From: Agaricicola taiwanensis
Lineage (GTDB): Bacteria > Pseudomonadota > Alphaproteobacteria > Rhizobiales > Methylopilaceae
Assembly (NCBI RefSeq): GCF_014635245.1
Contig: NZ_BMCP01000001.1
Span: 682,001-746,000, forward strand
DNA length: 64,000 bases
Direction: 5' to 3'
Shown here in pieces: positions 43,642-52,214 of this stretch. Position 1 is the first letter of the stretch. Each line of letters starts with the position of its first letter. The position numbers were made by a program, and so were the translations under genes. The notes beneath the pieces were generated by a model that was given only the letters and a program-made list of their open reading frames with translations, was not told the origin of the DNA and did no database searches.

Positions 43642-45156
43642 GTGCGGCCGGGCCTCGACGTCATCAATGATCGTCTGTTCGACATCGCGATCGTCGGGGC
43701 CGGCATCAACGGCGCTGCCGCGGCTCGCACCGCGGCAGCGGCCGGATATTCGGTCGCCCTTCTCGACAAGGGCGACTATGGATCGGGATCCAGCAGCCGC
43801 TCCAGCCGTCTTCTGCACTGCGGCTTGCGCTATCTGGCGCCGGGCGGACCGCTGTCCAATTTCGTCCGGCATCCGGGCCGCTTCCTCGATGTGCTGAAGA
43901 CCGCACGGCGCTCCATGGCGGTGCGCAGCGATTTTGTGCGGACGCAGCCGCAGAGCGTACAGCCGATCCGCATGCATTATCCCGTCTACGCGGACGGACC
44001 CTATGCGCCGTGGCAAATCGATGTGGCATTTGGGTTGCTGCGATCCCTGGGAGACGACGGGGTATCCCTGAACTACAGGCGCATGACCGCCGCTGAGGCG
44101 CAGGGCAAGATCCCCTTCGCCAAATGGCTGCGCGATCAGCCGCTGCTCAAAAGCATCGCCTCCTACACCGAATACCAGTTCGACTGGCCGGAACGCGTCG
44201 TGCTCGATATGGCCTTCGATGCCGAGCGGGCAGGCGCCGTCATCCGCAATTACACCGCGGTCACCGCCTTCGAGCGGCAGGGCGACCAATGGGAACTGCG
44301 TGTCTCCGACATCACGACCGGGGAAACGGCGACCTTTCGCGCGCGCAGCCTTCTTAACGTCGCGGGCGTCTGGGTCGATGAGGTCAATGCGCGGTCCGGC
44401 CGGCCGGTCGGCCGCAAGGTAACGGGAACCAAGGGTTCGCACATCGTTTTTGCATTGCCGCCCGAATGTCGCGGCCACGGCCTTGCCGGCATGTCCCGCG
44501 GTGGCCGTCCCTTCTACTGCATGCCCTGGCGTGATCTTCACTTCTTCGGCCCGACCGAGACGCTCTACGAGGGAGACCTCGACGATGTCCATGTGACCGC
44601 GGACGAGGTGGAGTTCATCCTAAGCGAAGCCATTCATCTCTTCCCGGGCCTGTCATTGCGGCGGGAGGATATCGTCTCCACCTGGGCCGGCATCCGCCCC
44701 CTGACCTATGATCCCGCCCTCCCCATGGGTCATCGCTCGCGCCGGATTCATGATCTCGGACAAGACGATCTGCCGGATGCCTTCGCGCTCACGAATGGTT
44801 CTCTCGGAGCCCATCGCGCCACCGGTCAGGATCTTCTGGACGCCGTTTCCGCTCATGTGCCGCAGCCGCCGGCACCCGCCGAGGCTATGCAAGATTCCGC
44901 GGACAGGATCACGCGAACCGCCGACTGGCGCTCCCATCTTGCGCGGATCGCCGAGACCGAACATGTCGTCACTCTCGATGATCTGCTCTCGCGCCGGCTG
45001 GGGCTTCTGTGGGAACGGCGCCAGGGACTGCCGGAGGCCGAAGAGATCGCGCAGACTGCGGGGGCTCTTCTTGGCTGGGGCGAAAACCGGGTGCAGGCCG
45101 AAGTCGCGGACTACCGGGCGACAGTCCAGCGGCTCTATGGTGTTCCTGAAGCCTGA
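43642..45156 (+). CDS. GlpD-like FAD-dependent oxidase/dehydrogenase
   Basis: FAD enzyme of 504 residues in the glycerol-3-phosphate dehydrogenase/DAO superfamily, GTG start with AGGAGAT 5 bases before it. The dinucleotide-binding fold is FDIAIVGAGINGAAAARTAA (glycines at about 18, 20 and 23), then the GlpD-typical GSGSSSRSSRLLHCGLRYL with the FAD/flavin-loop histidine, and TWAGIRPL later. Glycerol-3-phosphate itself is one possible substrate, but the operon (Dpp importer, HcnABC-like trio, GhrA-like reductase) suggests another hydroxy- or amino-acid. Ubiquinone is the probable electron acceptor. Confidence 0.85.
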   Translation: MRPGLDVINDRLFDIAIVGAGINGAAAARTAAAAGYSVALLDKGDYGSGSSSRSSRLLHCGLRYLAPGGPLSNFVRHPGRFLDVLKTARRSMAVRSDFVRTQPQSVQPIRMHYPVYADGPYAPWQIDVAFGLLRSLGDDGVSLNYRRMTAAEAQGKIPFAKWLRDQPLLKSIASYTEYQFDWPERVVLDMAFDAERAGAVIRNYTAVTAFERQGDQWELRVSDITTGETATFRARSLLNVAGVWVDEVNARSGRPVGRKVTGTKGSHIVFALPPECRGHGLAGMSRGGRPFYCMPWRDLHFFGPTETLYEGDLDDVHVTADEVEFILSEAIHLFPGLSLRREDIVSTWAGIRPLTYDPALPMGHRSRRIHDLGQDDLPDAFALTNGSLGAHRATGQDLLDAVSAHVPQPPAPAEAMQDSADRITRTADWRSHLARIAETEHVVTLDDLLSRRLGLLWERRQGLPEAEEIAQTAGALLGWGENRVQAEVADYRATVQRLYGVPEA

Positions 45157-45177
45157 GGTCACCGTTATGCACGGGCA

Positions 45178-45477
45178 ATGGACATGAGCTTGCTCCGCCG
45201 CGTCAAAAGTACCGATCGCCCGACTTTGCGCTTCCGTCTCAATGGTGCGCCCCATAGCGCGTTGGAGGGCGATACGGTGCTGACGGCAGTGCTGGCTGTC
45301 AGCAACCACCTCCGCGTCAGCGAGTTCTCCGGCCAAGAGCGCGCCGGCTTCTGCTTCATGGGCGCCTGCCAGGACTGCTGGATGGCGACCGAGAACGGTG
45401 ACCGCTTCCGCGCCTGCTCCACGCTGCTGACGGACGGCATGAGCCTCGTGGTGCCTGACAGCGGAAGAACGCTATGA
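45178..45477 (+). CDS. [2Fe-2S]-binding small subunit (HcnA/OoxC-like)
   Basis: A 99-residue plant-type ferredoxin-like subunit. The cluster cysteines are C59, C64, C67 and C80, in the C-x4-C-x2-C-x12-C arrangement (GFCFMGACQDCW, then RACST). Proteins like this are the gamma subunit of three-part FAD dehydrogenases: HcnA, octopine/nopaline oxidase components, and D-hydroxyproline dehydrogenase. An ATG at 45184 is an alternative start. The stop overlaps the next gene's start (ATGA), linking it with the two FAD subunits. Confidence 0.87.
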   Translation: MDMSLLRRVKSTDRPTLRFRLNGAPHSALEGDTVLTAVLAVSNHLRVSEFSGQERAGFCFMGACQDCWMATENGDRFRACSTLLTDGMSLVVPDSGRTL

Positions 45478-46844
45478 GCACCGACCGCGTCGTCGTCATC
45501 GGCGCCGGGCCGGCGGGCATCCGCGCGGCCGAGACGCTGGTGCGCAATGGCATTCGGCCGGTGCTGATTGACGAGGCGGCACGGGGCGGAGGGCAGATCT
45601 ACCGGCAGCCGCCACGGGCCTTCCGCCGTAGCGGCAAGGATCTCTACGGTTGGGAGGCGCCCAAGGCGGACGGCGTGCACAGCGCTCTCGCCCGGATCAT
45701 GCCCGACATCGACTACCATCCTGAAACGCTGGTCTGGAACGCGCGCGAGGGCAAGCTCGATCTGTTGCGGGCGGGCCGCGTGGCGGAGATCTCCTTCGAC
45801 CGCATCATTGTTGCGACCGGCGCACGCGACCGCGTGCTTCCCTTCGAGGGCTGGACCATGCCCGGAGTCTTCAGCCTCGGTGCCGCGCAGATCGCGCTTA
45901 AATATCAGGGCGCGCTTCTGGGCCCGCGGATCGTCTTTGCCGGAACCGGCCCGCTCCTTTACCTCGTTGCCTATCAATATGCGGCTGCCGGCGCCGCGGT
46001 GGCCGGTGTGATAGATAGTGCGCCCTTTGGAGCCCAGGTCCGCGCCCTGCCGGATCTGCTCCGGCAGCCGGTCACATTGGCGAAGGGCCTGTTTTACCGG
46101 GCGTTTCTTCATGCTCGCGGCATTCCGGTGTGGAACGCAGCCTTGCCGGTAGAGGCGCTTGGAAGCGGAACGGTGGAGGGACTGACCTGGTCGCGCAAGG
46201 GCCAGCGGCAGGATATCGCCTGCGATGCCGTCGCAACCGGTTTTGGCCTGTGCTCGGAAACCCAGATCGCCGACCTGCTCGGGTGCAAGTTCGAGTATGA
46301 CGACAGCCAGCGATGCTATCTGCCCCAGGTGGACGGCGCTGGGCGCAGCTCCCGGGCAGAAGTCTACTTGGCCGGTGATGGCAGCGGCATCGGTGGTGCC
46401 GATCTTGCGGAACGAGCAGGGGAGCGCGCCGCTCTCGCACTTCTGGAAGATATCGGCCACAGCCATGACAATGCGCGTGCTGTTGTCCTTGACGGTGAGA
46501 TCGGCAAACTGCGGCACTTCCGCAGAGGTCTGGAAACGGCGTTTCCCGCACCCGGCTTCGGTGACTTTCAGCTGAACGACGATCTCATCATCTGTCGCTG
46601 TGAGGAGATCACCTTTGGTGAGGCACGCCGTGCCATCGCTGCCAATGAGATCTCCGAACTCAACAGGTTGAAGGCTCTCACCCGCATCGGCATGGGGCGG
46701 TGCCAGGGACGCAGCTGCGCACCGGCGGCCGCGGAACTGCTGGCGCAATGCTCGGGCGGGGGCCTAGCCTCGGCGGGCCGCCTGCGGGCTCAGGCACCGA
46801 TCAAGCCCGTTCCGCTGGCAGCCATCGGCGTGCCGCCGCCATGA
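45474..46844 (+). CDS. FAD-dependent oxidoreductase large subunit (HcnB/OoxA-like)
   Basis: A 456-residue subunit with an N-terminal FAD site VVVIGAGPAGIRAAETL, an ATG motif VATGARDR near 115, and a second nucleotide site IVFAGTGPLLYLVAYQYA near 155. The C-terminus carries a BFD-like [2Fe-2S] motif: C374-x-C376 (IICRCEEI) and C410-x4-C415 (GRCQGRSCAP). This layout matches alpha subunits of opine oxidases and D-hydroxyproline dehydrogenase and HcnB. Overlaps genes on both sides by 4 bases. It would pass electrons from the small DAO subunit to the membrane quinone pool. Confidence 0.9.
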   Translation: MSTDRVVVIGAGPAGIRAAETLVRNGIRPVLIDEAARGGGQIYRQPPRAFRRSGKDLYGWEAPKADGVHSALARIMPDIDYHPETLVWNAREGKLDLLRAGRVAEISFDRIIVATGARDRVLPFEGWTMPGVFSLGAAQIALKYQGALLGPRIVFAGTGPLLYLVAYQYAAAGAAVAGVIDSAPFGAQVRALPDLLRQPVTLAKGLFYRAFLHARGIPVWNAALPVEALGSGTVEGLTWSRKGQRQDIACDAVATGFGLCSETQIADLLGCKFEYDDSQRCYLPQVDGAGRSSRAEVYLAGDGSGIGGADLAERAGERAALALLEDIGHSHDNARAVVLDGEIGKLRHFRRGLETAFPAPGFGDFQLNDDLIICRCEEITFGEARRAIAANEISELNRLKALTRIGMGRCQGRSCAPAAAELLAQCSGGGLASAGRLRAQAPIKPVPLAAIGVPPP

Positions 46845-47977
46845 GCCTATTTGCAAGCGATGTCGCCATCGTCGGTGGCGGCCTGATCGGCTCCTCGGCG
46901 GCCCTTGCGCTGCGGCGCTTGGGATTTTCTGTCGTTCTGATCGAACGGGATCTGTGCGGTGCCAGGGCAAGCGGCGTCAATTTCGGCGGCGTGCGGCGCC
47001 AAGGCCGCAGCATCGGCCAATTGCATCTGGCTATGCGTGCCCATGCGATCTGGCAGCGGTTGCCCGAACTCATCGGAACGGACGGCGAATATGTCCAGTC
47101 CGGGCATTTGAAGCTGGCCCGTTCGCCGCAGGACCTCGCCGCTCTTGCAGAGTACCGCGAGCGGACGTCGGATTTTGATCTCAAGCTGGAGATTCTGGAG
47201 GGTGCTGAATTTCGCCGCCGCTTTCCGATGTTCGGCGAAGGTGTCGCCGGTGGGTCCCTCAGCCCGGAGGATGGGCAGGCCAATCCACGTCTCGTCGCGC
47301 CCGCATTTGCGCGGGCCGCGGCCTCGGCGGGGGTGATCGTGCTGGAGCGCTGCCACCTGACAAGCATGGCTCGGGAGGAACGGAGCTTCCTCCTCCGCGC
47401 TGAGGCGGGTGTTGAGATCAGGGCGCAGCACCTCATCAACGCTGCGGGCGGCTGGGGGCATGAGGTTGCTTCCCACTTCGGCGACCACCTCCCCTTGAAA
47501 GTCGGTTATCCCACCATGGCGGTGACGGAGCCGCTTCCGGCAGTGCTCGGCGTCAGTCTCGGCGTCGAAGGCGGCGGCTTCTATGCGCGGCAGGTCGCGC
47601 GGGGCAATCTGGTCATGGGCGGCGGCTTCGGGGAAGCGACGGGGCCAGGCACCTCCCGGCCGGGGCGTCGTCCCATGGCCTCGGTTGCCGAGCAAGCGGC
47701 CGCGATCCTTCCTGCGCTGCGGCATGCCCAGGTGATTCGCTTCTGGTCCGGCACCGAAGGCTATACTCCGGATAAGAACCCGGTGATCGACTTCAGCCCG
47801 ACGACTTCAGGGCTCATTCATGCCTTCGGTTTTTCCGGCGGCGGCTTCCAGATCGCGCCAGCCGTAGGCGAAGTTTTGGCCGAACTGGTAAGGGACGGCA
47901 CGAGCACCACGCCTCTCGACAGCTTCCGCATTAATCGTTTCAACCCGCACCCCATGAGCGAGGCAAGCATCCTATGA
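46841..47977 (+). CDS. FAD-dependent DAO-type subunit (HcnC/OoxB-like)
   Basis: Catalytic subunit of 378 residues from the ATG at 46841; the longer frame to 46700 overlaps the previous gene. The N-terminus is SDVAIVGGGLIGSSAALALRRLGFSVVLIERD, then the DAO stretch ASGVNFGGVRRQGRS. The C-terminal part has GTEGYTPDKNPVIDFSP and HAFGFSGGGFQIAPAVGEVLAEL. In related complexes this subunit oxidises the amine carbon of an amino acid or opine to an imine. The complete trio is therefore a three-subunit D-amino-acid/opine-type dehydrogenase; HCN production is not suggested by context. Confidence 0.9.
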   Translation: MSLFASDVAIVGGGLIGSSAALALRRLGFSVVLIERDLCGARASGVNFGGVRRQGRSIGQLHLAMRAHAIWQRLPELIGTDGEYVQSGHLKLARSPQDLAALAEYRERTSDFDLKLEILEGAEFRRRFPMFGEGVAGGSLSPEDGQANPRLVAPAFARAAASAGVIVLERCHLTSMAREERSFLLRAEAGVEIRAQHLINAAGGWGHEVASHFGDHLPLKVGYPTMAVTEPLPAVLGVSLGVEGGGFYARQVARGNLVMGGGFGEATGPGTSRPGRRPMASVAEQAAAILPALRHAQVIRFWSGTEGYTPDKNPVIDFSPTTSGLIHAFGFSGGGFQIAPAVGEVLAELVRDGTSTTPLDSFRINRFNPHPMSEASIL

Positions 47978-48894
47978 GTCTGGTTCTGATCCGCAAGAAC
48001 GCACCGACCAAGGCGTGGCTGGAGGCTCTGGCCGTGACCTGCCCGGATCTGAAGGTTCATATCTGGCCGGAAACCGGTCCGGTGGAGGAGGTGGAATTCG
48101 TTCTGACCTGGGCTGCCGATCCCGGTGTGATCGCGAGCTTTCCCAATCTGAAGGCCATTCTGTCGCTGGGAGCCGGTGTTGATCATATCCTGAACGACCC
48201 GACCGTGCCGCTGCATCTTCCCGTGGTGCGCATGATCGATCCGTCGCTGACGCGGGGGATGACCCAGTACCTGCTCATGGCGCTGTTGCGGCTGCATCGC
48301 AATCTCGCAGAGATGGAGGCCAATCAACGGCAGGCGCTATGGACCCGACCGGAAATCATACCGCGCCGTGTCGGTGTCATGGGCATGGGAGAATTGGGTA
48401 CGGGCTTTGCCACCACGGCTGTCTCGCTCGGCTATGACGTCGCCGGGTGGAGCCGCAGCCGAAAAGATGTCGAAGGCGTTACCAGCTATGCCGGCGAGCA
48501 GGATCTCGCGCCCTTCCTGGCGCGGTCCGATGTCCTGGTCTGCCTTCTTCCCCGCACCACGGAAACCGAAGGGGTGCTGAACGCCTCGCTCTTCGAGCGC
48601 ATGCCTCGCGGCGCGCATCTGATCAATGTGGCGCGTGGTGAGCATCTCGTGGAAGAGGATCTGCTGGCGGCGCTGGAATCCGGTCAGCTGGCGGGCGCGG
48701 TGCTCGACGTGTTCCGCAAGGAGCCGTTACCGGCGGAACATCCCTTCTGGTCTCACCCGCGGATTTTCGTGACCCCGCACATCGCCAGCATGACGGTGCC
48801 TGACACCGCGGCGCAGATCGTTGCTGACAACATCGGCCGCCTGCGCCGTGGTGAGCCCCCTCTCGGGCTGGTCGACCGGGACCATGGCTACTGA
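47974..48894 (+). CDS. D-2-hydroxyacid dehydrogenase, GhrA-like
   Basis: NAD(P)-dependent reductase of 306 residues, the length of GhrA (glyoxylate/hydroxypyruvate reductase A). The Rossmann site is GVMGMGELGTGFATTAVSLGYDVAGWSRS (about 134-162); the substrate loop has ILSLGAGVDHIL near 65; the catalytic R, E, H appear in INVARGEHLVEEDLLAAL, an EPLP segment and VTPHIASM. It would reduce glyoxylate or another 2-oxoacid to a hydroxyacid. It is last in the operon, overlapping the DAO gene by 4 bases, so it probably handles the oxo-acid released by the oxidase. Confidence 0.9.
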   Translation: MSLVLIRKNAPTKAWLEALAVTCPDLKVHIWPETGPVEEVEFVLTWAADPGVIASFPNLKAILSLGAGVDHILNDPTVPLHLPVVRMIDPSLTRGMTQYLLMALLRLHRNLAEMEANQRQALWTRPEIIPRRVGVMGMGELGTGFATTAVSLGYDVAGWSRSRKDVEGVTSYAGEQDLAPFLARSDVLVCLLPRTTETEGVLNASLFERMPRGAHLINVARGEHLVEEDLLAALESGQLAGAVLDVFRKEPLPAEHPFWSHPRIFVTPHIASMTVPDTAAQIVADNIGRLRRGEPPLGLVDRDHGY

Positions 48895-48925
48895 GGGCTT
48901 CGGCAGCAGCCACGCGCTGTCAGCA

Positions 48926-49963
48926 TTAAAGTGGTAGCTGCGCCGGGCGCGCCGGTGCTTCCGCCGCATGGGCGGGCATCGTTGTCGTCACGCCCGTTAA
49001 CGTGGCGGCAAACCAGGCGATGGTTTGGGGCAGGCCTTCGGCAAGCGGCACCGACGGTCGCCAGTCCAACAACTCTTCCGCGCGGCTAATATCCGGTTTG
49101 CGGCGCTGGGGGTCATCGGTCGGCAGCGGCTCGTACACGAGCTTTGAGGATGACGCCGGGATCAAGGCCAGCACCATCTCAGCCAGCTCGTTGATGGTGA
49201 ACTCGTGGGGGTTTCCAAGATTGACCGGCACGCCGGGATTCGGGTTCACTTCCATCAGTGCGATCAAGCCCCGGACGAGGTCGGACACATAGCAGAAGGA
49301 ACGCGTCTGCTCGCCATTGCCGTAGATCGTCAGCGGCAGCCCCCGGAGTGCCTGCACCACCAGATTGGAGATGATCCGGCCATCCTCGGGCTGCATCCGA
49401 GGACCGTAGGTGTTGAAAATGCGTGCCACGCGGGCGTCCACCTGCCCGCTGCGATAAAGGTCGAAGCATAGCGCCTCAGCGGCCCGCTTGCCTTCATCGT
49501 AGCAGGCCCGTGGACCAGTGCAGTTGACATGCCCCCAGTAATCTTCCCGCTGCGGGTGCTCTTCCGGATCGCCGTAAACTTCACTCGTGGATGCCTGCAG
49601 GAATGATGCACCGTAGTGTTCCGCAAGCTGCAGCAGGTTCTTGGTGCCGGCCACATTCGTCATCATGGTATGCACGGGGTCGGCCTGATACCGGGGAGGC
49701 GAGGCCGCGCAGGCAAGATTGTAGACGAAGTCCACCGGCTCGGTTATCTCCAGCAGGTCACAGATATCGTGCTCTATTAACCTGAAATTCGGATGGTTCT
49801 CGAGCGGCTCGACATTAATCATAGCGCCAGTCAAGAAATTGTCGACGCAGACAACTCGATGTCCTCGGAAAAGGAGAGCTTCGCAAAGATGCGATCCGAC
49901 AAAGCCGGCGCCGCCAGCCACGACAATACTCTTATTATTGTTAATTCTGGATTTGCCGCGCAT
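48926..49963 (-). CDS. UDP-glucuronate decarboxylase-like SDR
   Basis: Extended SDR of 345 residues. The NAD site is SIVVAGGAGFVGSHLCEALL near residue 15, catalytic YxxxK is seen as CYDEGKRAAEAL near 155, with the serine-bearing ASTSEVYGDPEEHPQ before it. The combination EVYGDP and NTYGPRM is typical of UDP-xylose synthase (UXS), making UDP-xylose from UDP-glucuronate. It follows the glycosyltransferase genes on the same strand (32 bases after the last), and the C-terminal 30 residues are alanine/proline-rich. dTDP-glucose dehydratases are the main alternative. Confidence 0.87.
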   Translation of the reverse strand: MRGKSRINNNKSIVVAGGAGFVGSHLCEALLFRGHRVVCVDNFLTGAMINVEPLENHPNFRLIEHDICDLLEITEPVDFVYNLACAASPPRYQADPVHTMMTNVAGTKNLLQLAEHYGASFLQASTSEVYGDPEEHPQREDYWGHVNCTGPRACYDEGKRAAEALCFDLYRSGQVDARVARIFNTYGPRMQPEDGRIISNLVVQALRGLPLTIYGNGEQTRSFCYVSDLVRGLIALMEVNPNPGVPVNLGNPHEFTINELAEMVLALIPASSSKLVYEPLPTDDPQRRKPDISRAEELLDWRPSVPLAEGLPQTIAWFAATLTGVTTTMPAHAAEAPARPAQLPL

Positions 49964-49995
49964 GTTTTTGTTCCCTCGACTGACGAGATATGCTC

Positions 49996-51123
49996 TTAAA
50001 CTTGCTGTTCGATAATAGTCTCTGATATTGTATACCCTAAGGAACGATCCGGATTGTCTCTGGTTCCCAAATGACCTAGGAGTTCTTGCGCTCTTGCCTG
50101 ACCGGTATGGCCGTCTAGAACACGCGAGCGGGCGGAGCGGGCGATTGCGGATCGTTTTTCCTCATCCGTTGAGGTCAAGGCATGCACCACGTCTTCGGTG
50201 GTGTTCGCGATCAGGATCGCCTCGCCGTCGGGAAACAACTCGTCCAGACCGTCCCAGTAGTCGCTGATGATGGGACTGTTGCAGGCGGCGGCTTCGAAGA
50301 GCCGAACGCTTGGTGACCAGCCCGCGGCGATCATGTCCGCGCGCGTCACATTGAGCGTGAATCTTTGCCGGCTGTAGAAGGAGGGATGATCGGCCGGTGG
50401 CAGGTGATCGACACGCTCGACATTGGCCGGCCAGTCGATGTCTGAAGGGTATTGCGGCCCGGCGACCACGAAGCGCATGTCCGGCAATCGCCGGGCAGGT
50501 CCGATCAGCAGCCGTTCAAGAGTGGGTTGCCGGTCAGGGCTATAGGTGCCGAGATAACCGAGATCCCACTGAAGCGCTTCGCCCGTTGGGCTGTAGCGGT
50601 CTGCATCGACCGAGCAGTAGAGGGCGGCGGCATGACGCGCGCCAAACACTTTTTCCAGCCGGTCGAGTGTCGGGCCGCCGGTGAACGAGAAGTAGGTGTC
50701 GAAGAGGGACACCTGACGGCGTGCGAGATATTCCTCGTCGCCGCGCTCCAGTTTTGCCAGCGTCACGGGCGTGTCGATGTCGTAAAAGCAGAACCGGCGC
50801 GGGCTCAGCGCCGCAACAGCATCGATGATCTCCACTCCGTCAGGCACATAGGAGCCGACAATCACCGCATCTGCGTCACGAAGGACATCGGAGTACGCAT
50901 CGAGCAGGCCCCGCTGGCCATCGTAGTAACGGAGGTCGCAGAAATCAGGCTCCGCGAGATCGCGATGGTTTGCGTACCAGGGCACGTCCCGTTCCAGGAA
51001 CAGCACGCGGTGCCCCATGGCGTGGAGCGCGCGCAGCAGCCCCCGGAACGTCGTTGCGTGCCCGTTGCCCCAGGACGATGAAAGTGAAAGACCGAGGACC
51101 ACGATGTCGAGAGCGCGGCTCAT
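49996..51123 (-). CDS. CgeB-like glycosyltransferase, copy 3
   Basis: Glycosyltransferase of 375 residues in the CgeB (spore maturation/GT4-like) group. The N-terminal strand ends in SSSWGNGHATTFRGLLRALHAMGHRV, and the C-terminal nucleotide-sugar half has SPSVRLFEAAACNSPIISDYWDGLDELFPDGEAI. It shares these features with the two preceding genes, which suggests tandem duplication. Its start overlaps the previous gene by 4 bases. It should transfer a sugar to a growing oligosaccharide in the cytoplasm. The acceptor is unknown. Confidence 0.83.
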   Translation of the reverse strand: MSRALDIVVLGLSLSSSWGNGHATTFRGLLRALHAMGHRVLFLERDVPWYANHRDLAEPDFCDLRYYDGQRGLLDAYSDVLRDADAVIVGSYVPDGVEIIDAVAALSPRRFCFYDIDTPVTLAKLERGDEEYLARRQVSLFDTYFSFTGGPTLDRLEKVFGARHAAALYCSVDADRYSPTGEALQWDLGYLGTYSPDRQPTLERLLIGPARRLPDMRFVVAGPQYPSDIDWPANVERVDHLPPADHPSFYSRQRFTLNVTRADMIAAGWSPSVRLFEAAACNSPIISDYWDGLDELFPDGEAILIANTTEDVVHALTSTDEEKRSAIARSARSRVLDGHTGQARAQELLGHLGTRDNPDRSLGYTISETIIEQQV

Positions 51124-52214
51124 TGCACGGGCTCCACGGCGCGAGCGCCGGCAAAGGCGCGGAAGATGCGGTCGGCTTCGGCGGCCCGATGGGCATAGGT
51201 GTGCTCAGACAGAACCCGCGCCAGGGCCCGCTCGCCGATCGCCTTGGCCTTCTCCGGTGTAAGGTCCCGCAGCAGGTCGGCGACGTCATGGCCATCCCGC
51301 GCCACCAGGACTTCTTCGCCGTCCGCCAGGAAAAGCTCCAGCCCCACCCATGCATCGGTGATGAGGCATGCTCCGGCGCCCGCGGCCTCGAACACGCGTG
51401 TTGCCGGTGAGAAGCCCGTCTCCGCCATGCTGGCGCGGCTGATGTTGAGTACGGCCTTCGGCGTTACATTGAAGGCATTGTGGTCGCGCGTGGAGACGTG
51501 CCCGATGTAGTTGACGTTCGATGACATGGGCTTGTCGCCCCAGCCCGATCCACCGAGCAGGAACGATTGTTCCGGGCTGCGCGCCGCGCAGTCGAGGAAG
51601 AAGGTTTCGACGCGAGCTTCGCGGTCAGGCAATCGATTGCCGAGGAAGCCGAGGTCGGCGTTGAAGCGAGGATCGGGCGCGACGGGATGATGTGTCTCCG
51701 GGTCGAGCGCGTTGTAGATCGGTATGCAATCGGCCGCACCGAGAGCACGATAGGCATCAACGACGGGATGGCCGCCCCCATAGGTGAGGACCATGTCAAT
51801 TTGCCCGAGCGCCTGATGCAGCGGATGATCCGGCTGTGACTTCAGTTCCGCCAGCGTCGCCGGGGCATCCACATCCCAGAAGATCTTCATGGCAGCCGGG
51901 GAGCTCGCGGCCAGAACATGGGACAGGAGCGCGTCGTCCTCAAAACCGACGCCGCTCGTCTTGACGACGATATCGGCATTTCCGGCTTCGGTTGCGACGC
52001 GCTTCAGCGCCTCGATCGTTCCGTCGTAAACGACGACCTTGCACCAATCGGGCGGATCGATGTCGCGATTCTTCTGCCGGTCGTAGACGTCGGGTTCATA
52101 GAAGGTGATGTCGTAGCCGCGTTCCGCGAGAGCGCGCAGCAGGCCGCGATAATAGGTGGCGGCACCGTTCCAGTAAGACGACAGAATGCTGGATCCGTAG
52201 AAGGCGATTTTCAT
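51120..52214 (-). CDS. CgeB-like glycosyltransferase, copy 2
   Basis: Protein of 364 residues, second of three tandem CgeB-like transferases. It has SSYWNGAATYYRGLLRALAERGYDITFYEPD at the front and SPATRVFEAAGAGACLITDAWVGLELFLADGEEVLVA in the C-terminal half, the latter being the donor-binding segment. Overlaps both neighbours by 4 bases. The W-N/G-x-G-x-A-x-x-x-RG motif at the same position in all three copies marks the shared acceptor-side loop. Confidence 0.83.
   Translation of the reverse strand: MKIAFYGSSILSSYWNGAATYYRGLLRALAERGYDITFYEPDVYDRQKNRDIDPPDWCKVVVYDGTIEALKRVATEAGNADIVVKTSGVGFEDDALLSHVLAASSPAAMKIFWDVDAPATLAELKSQPDHPLHQALGQIDMVLTYGGGHPVVDAYRALGAADCIPIYNALDPETHHPVAPDPRFNADLGFLGNRLPDREARVETFFLDCAARSPEQSFLLGGSGWGDKPMSSNVNYIGHVSTRDHNAFNVTPKAVLNISRASMAETGFSPATRVFEAAGAGACLITDAWVGLELFLADGEEVLVARDGHDVADLLRDLTPEKAKAIGERALARVLSEHTYAHRAAEADRIFRAFAGARAVEPVQ

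Noticed and set aside
42126..43769. A 547-codon open frame on the minus strand opposite the Dpp binding-protein gene
   Set aside because: It mirrors the codon periodicity of the plus-strand gene, has no ribosome site or recognisable domain, and the plus strand has a clear signal peptide and SBP5 family match.
45165..46748. A 527-codon minus-strand open frame over the FAD/Fe-S subunits
   Set aside because: The plus strand shows the FAD loop and both Fe-S cysteine sets; the minus frame has no family features.
45178..47977. Hydrogen cyanide synthase hcnABC
   Set aside because: The three-subunit layout fits, but the operon with a peptide/opine importer, GlpD-like oxidase and GhrA-like reductase is catabolic; opine or D-amino-acid dehydrogenases share the same architecture.
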